The notes under the pieces: model-generated
Seen by the model: the letters and a program-made list of their open reading frames with translations, nothing else
Told to the model about the DNA's origin: nothing
Databases searched by the model: none
Shown: positions 19,515-27,273 of the stretch, in pieces
How positions within the stretch are numbered: position 1 is the first letter of the stretch
Layout: each line of letters begins with the position of its first letter
Translations under genes and position numbers: made by a program
NCBI RefSeq assembly: GCF_002911695.1
Contig: NZ_PQBS01000012.1
Coordinates: 1 to 60,345 of the forward strand
Direction of reading: 5' to 3'
Length of the DNA: 60,345 nt
DNA from: Gracilimonas amylolytica
GTDB lineage: Bacteria; Bacteroidota; Rhodothermia; Balneolales; Balneolaceae

Positions 19515-19541
19515 TACATATTGATATGTATAAAATATGTG
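19515..19541. promoter_or_regulatory. Palindromic operator candidate in divergent promoter
   Basis: A perfect inverted repeat TACATAT-TG-ATATGTA (19515-19530) is followed by a third half-site ATATGTG starting at 19535, 11 bp after the second half-site, about one helical turn. It sits in the 71-bp gap between the polymerase gene and the 202-aa gene. It is a plausible repressor site (for example for a LexA- or XRE-type SOS regulator) controlling both directions. The regulator is unknown. Confidence 0.5.
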
Positions 19542-19575
19542 TATAGTTTAAAACGACCAAACCAAATCACTGGTC

Positions 19576-20184
19576 ATGAACAAATTTCCACTGGTCGAAA
19601 TGATCGCTTTTTTCAGCCGTTATTCGCAGGCTCAAAAGCCTGACTGGAGGAAACCATACGTGAAACATATGGCACGGGTACGCTCCTGCCACAGTAAGGT
19701 GGATGGCGGGGTTCGGAAGTCGTTCTACAGTGTGGAAACCAAAGAGGGACCTATACTGGAACTGGTTTTTAATGAGGAAGAGTTGCTGTGGTCGCTGGAC
19801 CCCAACTCGGGAATGCAGGATTATGCCGTGGATCGCGTATTGGCACTGATACAACGGCATAAGCATTTGCCCTCACGGGCGCACCGCATTGTGCCTTACC
19901 GGTTTGAGATCATCCCCAGGTCACAAGTACAGCAGGATCAGCCGGGTATCGAACTGCCCCTGGTTCAGCGCATGCAGCCCTATCGGTTTCAGTCGGGTAA
20001 GATCAACTCGGCTCAGGTCACCGATATCCCCACCAAGCATATGGAAAATGTCATGATCACCAAACAGCTGCATTATGTGGTGGAAACCGATGTACAGCGT
20101 TTTTTCCATTTGGTGTACATCCTCGATGAAATGGACTGGCGCCTGATACAGGAAGTGGATGAAGAATTCTTTTTTGTGCGATAG
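19576..20184 (+). CDS. Unrecognised 202-aa protein in DNA-repair cluster
   Basis: I do not recognise this family. The protein is soluble, with no signal peptide or membrane segment. The N-terminus is basic and aromatic (FFSRYSQAQKPDWRKPYVKH), and the C-terminal ~40 residues (HYVVETDVQRFFHLVYILDEMDWRLIQEVDEEFFFVR, in parts) look like a small beta-strand/helix module. Bases and codons resemble the flanking repair genes. It is divergent from the Y-family polymerase and its stop is only 10 bp from the convergent stop of the SRAP gene. Position suggests an accessory role in translesion synthesis or its control; that is inference only. Confidence 0.75.
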   Translation: MNKFPLVEMIAFFSRYSQAQKPDWRKPYVKHMARVRSCHSKVDGGVRKSFYSVETKEGPILELVFNEEELLWSLDPNSGMQDYAVDRVLALIQRHKHLPSRAHRIVPYRFEIIPRSQVQQDQPGIELPLVQRMQPYRFQSGKINSAQVTDIPTKHMENVMITKQLHYVVETDVQRFFHLVYILDEMDWRLIQEVDEEFFFVR

Positions 20185-20194
20185 TGATCTGTCG

Positions 20195-20875
20195 TTACCC
20201 AAACAGATCTGCTTTGGCAATGAGTCCCGGCTCATTATTCCGCACATTGCCCACCGCTTTGGAAACTATATGCTCCTGCAGGCCATCATCGGGAAAGGGT
20301 TGCAGAAATTCCTGCAGATACCCGGGATCATGCTGCGCCGGATCCAGCCATTTGCCAAATTCTGAGGGATGCAGGATCACCGGCATGCGGTCATGTATCT
20401 TCTCCATCACCTGATTGGGTGAGGTGGTGATGATGGAATAGGAGCGCCGGGCCGGACGGTTATCGGGTGCCAGGTCCGAATAAAGTCCTGCAAAGCCAAA
20501 CAGTGGCTCCCCTTTTGGATAGATATAATGAGGCGTTTTATTCCCCTTCGTACCTGTCCACTCATAAAAACCGTTAGCCGGAATGATACACCGCCTCTCG
20601 GCAAAAGCTTTGGTCCACATCGGTTTTTTTGCCACCGAATCGTCCCGCGTGTTAATGGGCAAAAAGGGAGATTCCCCGGGTTTGGGTTGCCATCCCATAA
20701 AACCCCAGTGCATGGATTCCAGCATGCGTCTCCCACCCTCTCCGGCAAAAGCCACCGGCATTACGTTAGACGGAGCGATGTTATAACTTGGATGATATTC
20801 TCCATGCCTTTCCATTACACCCAAAAAGTGATCGATCTCATCAAGTTCATCGTAAAGAACGTATCTGCCACACAT
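20195..20875 (-). CDS. SRAP-domain protein (YedK/HMCES family)
   Basis: 226-aa member of the SOS-response-associated peptidase family. These proteins form a covalent DNA-protein link with abasic sites in single-stranded DNA through Cys2. Visible: MCGRYVLY with Cys2 (Met removed), substrate-pocket Asn in INTRDDSV, the catalytic Glu in IPANGFYEWTG, and the His in KIHDRMPVIL. Length matches E. coli YedK (222 aa). It converges on the 202-aa gene with a 10-bp gap and sits near the Y-family polymerase, so the three genes probably serve abasic-site and lesion tolerance together. Confidence 0.95.
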   Translation of the reverse strand: MCGRYVLYDELDEIDHFLGVMERHGEYHPSYNIAPSNVMPVAFAGEGGRRMLESMHWGFMGWQPKPGESPFLPINTRDDSVAKKPMWTKAFAERRCIIPANGFYEWTGTKGNKTPHYIYPKGEPLFGFAGLYSDLAPDNRPARRSYSIITTSPNQVMEKIHDRMPVILHPSEFGKWLDPAQHDPGYLQEFLQPFPDDGLQEHIVSKAVGNVRNNEPGLIAKADLFG

Positions 20876-21011
20876 ATCTTAGCTTTGGGAATTTTAAATT
20901 GGCAATAAATGTAACTATAGTTTTCATCCCTGAAAAGAAATACCATAGCAGTAACTTTCATCGGTATGTTTCGTTTAAGTCACAAACCTATTCATCATCA
21001 ATAGATCATTC

Positions 21012-23279
21012 ATGTACCGTATTTTTTTAACGCTTCTGGCGATAGGGATCTGGAGTAGCGTCGGGGTTTCTGCACAACAGGTGGCTTCCATCAGCGGTTA
21101 CGTAACGGATTCTGAGACCGGCGAAACGCTGATCAGTGCGAATATGGGATTGCAGGGAACCCGTCTTGGGGCTTCCACTAATACGCTGGGCTATTATACG
21201 ATCCCCAACATTCAGCCGGGCACCTATACATTGGTCGCAAGCTATATTGGCTATAAAAGCTACAGCCGTGAGATCACATTAGGGGCGGACGAAAATCTTC
21301 GTCTCGACATCAACCTCATTCCCGAAAGTATTGAGCTGGAGGAGATCGAGGTTCGCTCTCAGGCCGAACTGGAGGAGCAAAAGAATATCGGGACCGCACA
21401 GGTGGATACCGAGCTCATCAAGGAGCTGCCATCCGTGTTTGAGGCAGATGTATTCCGCTCCGTTCAGCTGCTGCCGGGTGTGAAAGCGGCCTCCGATTTT
21501 TCAAGCGGATTATATATCCGCGGGGGTAGTCCGGATCAAACCCTCATCCTGCTCGACCGCACCACGGTGTATAACCCAAGTCACTTTTTTGGGTTTTTCT
21601 CTACCTTCAACCCTGATGCCATCAAAGATGTGAGATTGTACAAAGGCGGTTATCCTGCTGAATATGGCGGGCGACTCGGTTCCGTGCTCTCCATCTATAA
21701 CAAAGACGGTAACCGCAAGGAAATGGCCGGTTCAGCTACCGTTGGTCTGCTGGCTTCCCGCGCCAGTATCGAAGGTCCCTATAAAAAAGGTTCGTGGATG
21801 CTGGCCGTCCGCCGATCTACCCTGGAACCCCTGCTTGCCGGACTCCGTCAGTCTGTGGATAACATTCCTTCCAAGTTCTATTTCTATGATGTGAATGGGA
21901 AGATCAACTTTGACGCCAACGCCAATAATAAATTTTCCCTAGCTTTTTATGCCGGACAGGATCGGGTCAGCTTCCCCTTTACCGACGATGCCGTTTTTGA
22001 ACTGGATTATGGCAATCAGACCCTCAGCAGTAACTGGACCCATATCTTCTCCGAAAAGTTGTTTTCCAATACGGTGATCACCGGTTCCCGGTATTTCAAC
22101 TATCCCAATTTTGATCTGGCAGGCACTCCTTTCAAAAGAGAGAATAACATTTATGATTTTTCCCTGAAATCGGATCTTGAGTACCTCCCGAATAATGATC
22201 ATCGGTTTAAAATGGGGTTCTGGGCAGGCATTTTCACCTTCAGGCTCAATGATATTTTTGATGAACGCACCACCTTTCAGAGCCGTATACAAAATCAGTA
22301 TGCTTCCTTTTATGTGCAGGATGAATGGCGAGCCTCCGAGCGGTGGATCCTGACACCCGGTGTGCGCTTCAACTATTTTTCGGATGGAGAGTATATTCGG
22401 ACGGAACCGAGGATGGCGATCGAATTCCGCCCAACCGATCGCATTCGTCTTCAGGGAGCTTACGGACGCTACAATCAATTCATTACCCTGATATCGAACG
22501 AAGCCTTTTCAGGGTTTGACGTGTGGCTGACTTCAGCCGAGGGGGTCTCTCCGGCCTATGGCGATCAGTTTGTACTTGGTGCCAAAACTATCCCATTTGA
22601 GGACTACGGACTGGATATCGAATTCTATTACCGCAGTATGAATGATCTGTTCGAGCTCGATCCTTTCCTGCCTGATGTAGGTGGACTCCCATATCAGGAT
22701 GTATTCCGGTTCGGGGAAGGGTATGCGTATGGAACCGAGGTCTTTTTTGAAAAGCGAGCCGGAAGATTTACCGGTTTCCTGGGTTATACCCTTGCCTTTA
22801 CCTGGCGAAAATTTCCGGGTTTCAATGCCGAGATCTCGAATCAGGAACAAACCGCACGGTTCTATCCTACCAAATACGACCGCCGGCACGATATTAACGC
22901 AGTAGGAAATTATCAGCTGAGCGACCGCTGGAAGTTTACCGCTTCGTTCAATTTTGCGACCGGACAATCTTATACTAAAGTGCTCGGGCGCTATGTGCAG
23001 TACGATTTGCCGTGGACCAATGAAGACCGTAATGCCTTTACCGTCGGGAAAGTGAATGCCTCGAGGCTACCAAACTATCACCGGCTGGATATCTCATTTT
23101 CCAGAATGGGACGGTTCTTCGATCTCGGAGATTCCGAACTCCAGCTTCAGCTCATCAATGTGTATTCGAGGCGTAATACCTGGTTCTACAACTTTGATTT
23201 CAATGAGAACCCAATTGATGTCAATGCCGTCAATATGTTGCCCATTTTACCCTCCATTTCATACACCGTCAATTTTTAG
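21012..23279 (+). CDS. TonB-dependent receptor with carboxypeptidase-like N-domain
   Basis: 755-aa outer-membrane receptor. Order: signal peptide ending V-S-A-Q (~1-22), CarboxypepD-regulatory-like domain (ISGYVTDSETGETLISANM, ~27-110), plug (~115-230, with LYIRGGSPDQTLILLDRTTV and YPAEYGGRLGSVLSI), then the barrel ending in SISYTVNF with terminal Phe. It is not SusC-type: shorter, and lacking the SusC plug signature. A DUF4249 lipoprotein gene starts 3 bp after its stop, then a DUF4159 gene, so the three form one operon. Receptor/DUF4249 pairs are common in Bacteroidota; their ligand is not known from sequence. Confidence 0.92.
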   Translation: MYRIFLTLLAIGIWSSVGVSAQQVASISGYVTDSETGETLISANMGLQGTRLGASTNTLGYYTIPNIQPGTYTLVASYIGYKSYSREITLGADENLRLDINLIPESIELEEIEVRSQAELEEQKNIGTAQVDTELIKELPSVFEADVFRSVQLLPGVKAASDFSSGLYIRGGSPDQTLILLDRTTVYNPSHFFGFFSTFNPDAIKDVRLYKGGYPAEYGGRLGSVLSIYNKDGNRKEMAGSATVGLLASRASIEGPYKKGSWMLAVRRSTLEPLLAGLRQSVDNIPSKFYFYDVNGKINFDANANNKFSLAFYAGQDRVSFPFTDDAVFELDYGNQTLSSNWTHIFSEKLFSNTVITGSRYFNYPNFDLAGTPFKRENNIYDFSLKSDLEYLPNNDHRFKMGFWAGIFTFRLNDIFDERTTFQSRIQNQYASFYVQDEWRASERWILTPGVRFNYFSDGEYIRTEPRMAIEFRPTDRIRLQGAYGRYNQFITLISNEAFSGFDVWLTSAEGVSPAYGDQFVLGAKTIPFEDYGLDIEFYYRSMNDLFELDPFLPDVGGLPYQDVFRFGEGYAYGTEVFFEKRAGRFTGFLGYTLAFTWRKFPGFNAEISNQEQTARFYPTKYDRRHDINAVGNYQLSDRWKFTASFNFATGQSYTKVLGRYVQYDLPWTNEDRNAFTVGKVNASRLPNYHRLDISFSRMGRFFDLGDSELQLQLINVYSRRNTWFYNFDFNENPIDVNAVNMLPILPSISYTVNF

Positions 23280-23282
23280 ATC

Positions 23283-24188
23283 ATGAAGCATTTTCTGTTC
23301 ATATTGTTAGCTTTTGTCCTGCTCGTTTCTGCCTGTGATCCTTATGCACAGGATGAGTATGAGGAATATTATGTGGTGGAGTCTTACCTGGTAGCCAATG
23401 CCTTGCTGCCCGAAGTTCGCCTTTCTACCACCGTTCCGGCTGATGCCTTTTATGATTTTGAGGAAGCCGCTGTGAATGATGCCAATATTGAAATTCAGTT
23501 GCTGGAATCGGGAGCTGAAAGTAGTGTTGAGCAGAGTTGGTCGTATCGCTACGATGCCCCGGGGATCTATGTGCCAGAAGTTGATCATAACGTGATACCC
23601 GGTAGAACCTATAAGCTTGATATCACACTTCCCGCAACTTCTGAGAAGATCACTTCCACCACTACCGTGCCCGAGGCCTTTCAGATCATAGGGGCAGTGC
23701 CTGACTCCATCTTCTATCAAGCCACCGATCAGCTTGAGTTTACCCTGAGCGCCAGTTCGTATCCGGGGCGGCAAAACATCTATGTATTCAATGCCGTGAG
23801 TTTGAGGCCTTTTTCTGCTAACCTCACTCCCTTTTATTCAGAGTTGATCGCTGAGAGTGATGAACCCGAACAGGATCTTGAAGAGCTGGCCAATAATAGT
23901 TCAGGGATCATCAACGAAAGTGGTTTTGAGTTTAATCCCGATGGCAGCGCCACGGTGCAGTACCCATGGATCGGTATTGCATTTTTTGAGGATAACCTGA
24001 TCGTGGCCAATACCATCGACGATAATGTGTACGATTTCATCCGGTCTCAGGAAACCCAGCTTGGTGGCTCCACCCTTTCGCCGGGTGAGATACAGAATAT
24101 CATTTACAATATTGAAGGTGGAATTGGTGTGTTTGGAGCCTTAGCTTCCGATACGGTTCAAGTGTACATCAAACGACCCGGTTCCTGA
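23283..24188 (+). CDS. DUF4249 family lipoprotein
   Basis: 301-aa lipoprotein with signal MKHFLFILLAFVLLVSACDP and lipobox LVSAC (lipidated Cys ~18). The DUF4249 fold is suggested by the opening YYVVESYLVANALLPEVRLS and by VIPGRTYKLDITLP followed by a TTTVP motif. It starts 3 bp after the TonB receptor stop and its own stop is 1 bp before the next gene, so translation is probably coupled. Such proteins usually accompany a TonB receptor and may act as its surface or periplasmic partner; function is not established. Confidence 0.88.
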   Translation: MKHFLFILLAFVLLVSACDPYAQDEYEEYYVVESYLVANALLPEVRLSTTVPADAFYDFEEAAVNDANIEIQLLESGAESSVEQSWSYRYDAPGIYVPEVDHNVIPGRTYKLDITLPATSEKITSTTTVPEAFQIIGAVPDSIFYQATDQLEFTLSASSYPGRQNIYVFNAVSLRPFSANLTPFYSELIAESDEPEQDLEELANNSSGIINESGFEFNPDGSATVQYPWIGIAFFEDNLIVANTIDDNVYDFIRSQETQLGGSTLSPGEIQNIIYNIEGGIGVFGALASDTVQVYIKRPGS

Positions 24189-24189
24189 T

Positions 24190-24858
24190 ATGATCTTTAG
24201 AATTGTACTGATTTTTTTAGCAGCCTGCTTTCTGGCTGAACCGATCGCTGCCCAGACCTCGGGGGAGTTCGAGATCGCCCGGGCAAAATACCGCGGTGGC
24301 GGAGATTGGTATAATGATCCTTCTGCACTCGAAAATCTCATTCGGTTCACAAAGAATAACCTTCCCATACCCATCTCAGAATCCTACAGTGATGTGGACC
24401 TTGGCAGTGCTGATCTGCATAACTACCCTTTTGTATTTCTGACCGGCCATGGTAACATCACCCTGAATAACGCCGAAATCCGAAATGTCAGGGAATACCT
24501 TGAGAATGGGGGCTTTTTATACATTGACGATGACTACGGACTTGATGAATACCTGCAACCGGTGCTGCAACAGATCTTTCCCGAAGAGGAACTCGTAGAA
24601 TTACCGTTCAATTTCCCGATCTTTGATCAGGTTTACTCTTTTCAGAATGGGACTCCAAAAATTCACGAACACGATGGAAAGGCGCCTCAAACCTTTGGGA
24701 TCTTCTATGAAGGCCGGCTCGTTCTGTTATATACCTATGAAGCTAATCTTGGGGATGGATGGACCGATGCAGAAGTTCACAATGTGCCTCAAAGCCTGAG
24801 AGAACAGGCACTTCAAATGGGAGCCAATATTCTCGTATACGCTCTTACCAACAACTGA
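24190..24858 (+). CDS. DUF4159 domain protein, exported
   Basis: 222-aa protein with signal peptide ending P-I-A-A-Q. Mature part matches DUF4159: ARAKYRGGGDWYNDPSALENL at the start, the FVFLTGHGN motif, then REYLENGGFLYIDDDYGLD, resembling a glutamine-amidotransferase-like Rossmann fold. It closes the receptor/DUF4249 operon. Elsewhere DUF4159 proteins are found near MoxR-type or gliding/secretion genes; none are here. Function unknown. Confidence 0.85.
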   Translation: MIFRIVLIFLAACFLAEPIAAQTSGEFEIARAKYRGGGDWYNDPSALENLIRFTKNNLPIPISESYSDVDLGSADLHNYPFVFLTGHGNITLNNAEIRNVREYLENGGFLYIDDDYGLDEYLQPVLQQIFPEEELVELPFNFPIFDQVYSFQNGTPKIHEHDGKAPQTFGIFYEGRLVLLYTYEANLGDGWTDAEVHNVPQSLREQALQMGANILVYALTNN

Positions 24859-24930
24859 AAACCCAGGCCGAACCCTTGTTTTTGAAGCGGATTGATATAG
24901 TAACAAGTCTTGAATTTTAACAGGTAATGG

Positions 24931-24950
24931 ATTCCCATCTACACGGGAAT
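24931..24950. repeat. ATTCCC-N8-GGGAAT inverted repeat
   Basis: A compact element ATTCCCATCTACACGGGAAT in the 170-bp gap between two convergent genes. The 6-bp arms with an 8-bp centre match the general shape of dispersed repeats seen in other bacteria (for example dRS3 in Neisseria). Only one copy was noticed in this window. It may also act as a weak hairpin between the convergent transcripts. Confidence 0.4.
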
Positions 24951-25028
24951 AACAAAAATTTGACCCGTCAGCTTAGTTAAAAGGAAGCTTCCCTGTACCA
25001 CTTCATCACTTTATCACTTCATCACTGC

Positions 25029-27044
25029 CTACTTCTCACCCTTCATCTTGTAGGTAAAAACCTTCTCATTGACCTCATTACTGACGCCTTTTTCCGGATC
25101 GGGATACAAGTCATCAGGATCGGAGGTCTCGCGGCGGGTCAGTTTCGACTTCACGTCTTTTTGACGCTCCATCAATTTCAGTTTTTCATCCCCCTCGGCT
25201 TCCCCTATCCGGTCGGCCAGTTCATTCAATTTTCTTCGGTAAAAGCTAATTTGAGAGGCTCTGATCGAACTTTTCGCTGTCTTATAAGGGTTTTTATCCT
25301 TCTCATACTTCAGGCCGATCTTTTCCTCATGGCGGTCACTGGCGGAATGTTGTTCCAATAGCACATCTCCCACCAATCTGGGAAAGGGTTCCTTTTCACC
25401 GGTATAGGTGTTCACCGAAAAGTCTTCTTCGTTCTTATACCGCTCAATGATGTCGTTGTAGAACATCCGGAGCTCGTCATCCTCAAAAAGCTTGGCATTG
25501 GTGAAGGAGCAGATATACTCCACCATATTTCGACCATAAGAGATCATCAGGCGGATGAGTTCTTTTTCGAAATGTGGTTTTTTCTTTGATATCGTTTTTG
25601 ACCGTGCATCACTTTTCGATGGAGCCGACCGAAGTTCTCCAATGGGCGGAGCATCATCAAATGGTGCATCCTGATTCTGAATGCGTTGCCGGACTTCCTC
25701 TCTCCTCTCAGAACGTTTTTCCTCCCAGCGCTTGTCATTCATTACGCGTTCAAGCTGGTCATAGAGATCCGATTCCTTGACCTTCTGAAATTTCTGGATC
25801 TTCTGATGCAGGTACTGCACATATACCTGCCGCTGAATGGAATCCCTGATACTGGCTATGGATTCCAGGATCTCAGTAATGACTTTGGGAACTTCCGTTG
25901 GCTTATCCAACCGGCCTTCTTCTCCGGCTTTCAGCAAGAGGAAATCCACAAAATCTCCGGCTTCTTCATTCTTCAGGTCATCAAAAGACTCCTTACCGAA
26001 TTGCTTTACAAACGAATCGGGATCCTGCCCATCGGGCAGCTCAAGAAGCTGAACTTCCATCCCCTCAGCCAGGGCAATGTTGATCCCTCGCTTCATGGCA
26101 TTCTGCCCCGCATCATCAGAATCGTAGATCATCACGATCCGGTCTCCATAGCGGTGCAGGATCTTCATTTGTCCGGGTGTCAGCGACGTTCCACTGCTCG
26201 CCACCACATTTCCGATCCCATTTTCCATCAGGGTGATTACATCGGTGTAACCCTCAACCAGCAGGACTTCCTTGTGTTTCCGGATCTCATTCCTCGCAAA
26301 ATTAACGCCGTACACCACTTCACTTTTGTTGTACACTTTGGTCTGCGAGGAATTGATGTACTTGGCAGTCTTTTCATTTCCCAAGACCCGCCCCGCAAAA
26401 GCGATCACCTTTCCGGTTGGATTGAAGATCGGGAACATGAGCCGCCCCCTGAACGTGTCGTAATAACCGTCACCACGATTACTGTGTTTTATGAGATCAG
26501 CTTCCAGCAGGTAATTTTCGTCGATACCGGCATTTTTAGCCGCCTTTATGAGCTCTTCACCCCCGGCGGGAGCGTAACCCAGGCCGTATTTCTTAAACAC
26601 TTCCCGATTGTATCCTCTGTCCTCCAGGTAAGACCGGGCTTTTTCAGCTTCCGGATTTTCGATCAAATTTCGATAGAAAAACACACCCGCAAATTTAAGG
26701 GCATGTAGCATACCTTCTCTGAGCTGAGTGGTTTCGGTAGGTTCCTCATTTTCTTCTTCCGGAATGAAGACTCCGTAGCGTTCAGCCAGTTGCCTCACCG
26801 CTTCCGTAAATCCGATCCCCTCCTGATCCATCACAAACTTGAAGACGTCACCCGATTCTCCGCAACCAAAGCATTTAAAGATCTGGAGTCGCGGGGTCAC
26901 GTTAAAGGAAGGCGTTTTTTCATCATGATAAGGACACAGTCCTACAAAACCACTGCCCGACCGCTTCAGCTTTACATAGTCTTGCACTACTTCTACAATG
27001 TCTGCAGCCGCCCGTACTTCTTCTTTTTTCTCGTCACTTATCAT
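25029..27044 (-). CDS. dnaG: DNA primase
   Basis: 671-aa primase that makes RNA primers for replication. N-terminal CHC2 zinc finger: Cys37/His40 in GLCPYHDEKTPSF and Cys58/Cys61 in FKCFGCGESGD. The RNA-polymerase core has YINSSQTKVYNKS and the TOPRIM motifs LLVEGYTDVITL and MIYDSDDAGQNA. The last ~170 residues form the helicase-binding domain. The segment around residues 435-480 is charged and Ser/Pro-rich, a likely linker. It stands alone: the upstream gene is divergent and the downstream operon is convergent. No rpoD is adjacent, unlike the macromolecular-synthesis operon of many bacteria. Confidence 0.97.
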   Translation of the reverse strand: MISDEKKEEVRAAADIVEVVQDYVKLKRSGSGFVGLCPYHDEKTPSFNVTPRLQIFKCFGCGESGDVFKFVMDQEGIGFTEAVRQLAERYGVFIPEEENEEPTETTQLREGMLHALKFAGVFFYRNLIENPEAEKARSYLEDRGYNREVFKKYGLGYAPAGGEELIKAAKNAGIDENYLLEADLIKHSNRGDGYYDTFRGRLMFPIFNPTGKVIAFAGRVLGNEKTAKYINSSQTKVYNKSEVVYGVNFARNEIRKHKEVLLVEGYTDVITLMENGIGNVVASSGTSLTPGQMKILHRYGDRIVMIYDSDDAGQNAMKRGINIALAEGMEVQLLELPDGQDPDSFVKQFGKESFDDLKNEEAGDFVDFLLLKAGEEGRLDKPTEVPKVITEILESIASIRDSIQRQVYVQYLHQKIQKFQKVKESDLYDQLERVMNDKRWEEKRSERREEVRQRIQNQDAPFDDAPPIGELRSAPSKSDARSKTISKKKPHFEKELIRLMISYGRNMVEYICSFTNAKLFEDDELRMFYNDIIERYKNEEDFSVNTYTGEKEPFPRLVGDVLLEQHSASDRHEEKIGLKYEKDKNPYKTAKSSIRASQISFYRRKLNELADRIGEAEGDEKLKLMERQKDVKSKLTRRETSDPDDLYPDPEKGVSNEVNEKVFTYKMKGEK

Positions 27045-27273
27045 ACTTAATAATGAGCATTTAATGGCTCGGAATAAAGTAAAATTATGAATTCGTAGCG
27101 ATTATTTCTGAAACTCATCAGCCACTTGTGATATGAGGTTTTTGAGCGGGCTAACTTTCCCGAATTCATTTAACTATTCTTAAAATAATCAATTGGTTTA
27201 GACTGTTACTAACATGTACATTTCACGGAGAGATATTTATATCTAAGAATCCAGATAATATTGCAGACGTTTT

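Noticed and set aside
19567-20247. Minus-strand frames opposite the 202-aa gene
   Set aside because: Low-complexity, His/Cys-rich shadow translations; the plus-strand frame is longer, has normal composition and fits between its neighbours.
21939-22478. 179-codon frame opposite the TonB receptor gene
   Set aside because: Shadow of a clear receptor gene; no independent start context or domain.
25686-26708. 340-codon open frame opposite dnaG
   Set aside because: It lies entirely antisense to a well-supported primase gene and its translation has no domain or composition of a real protein.
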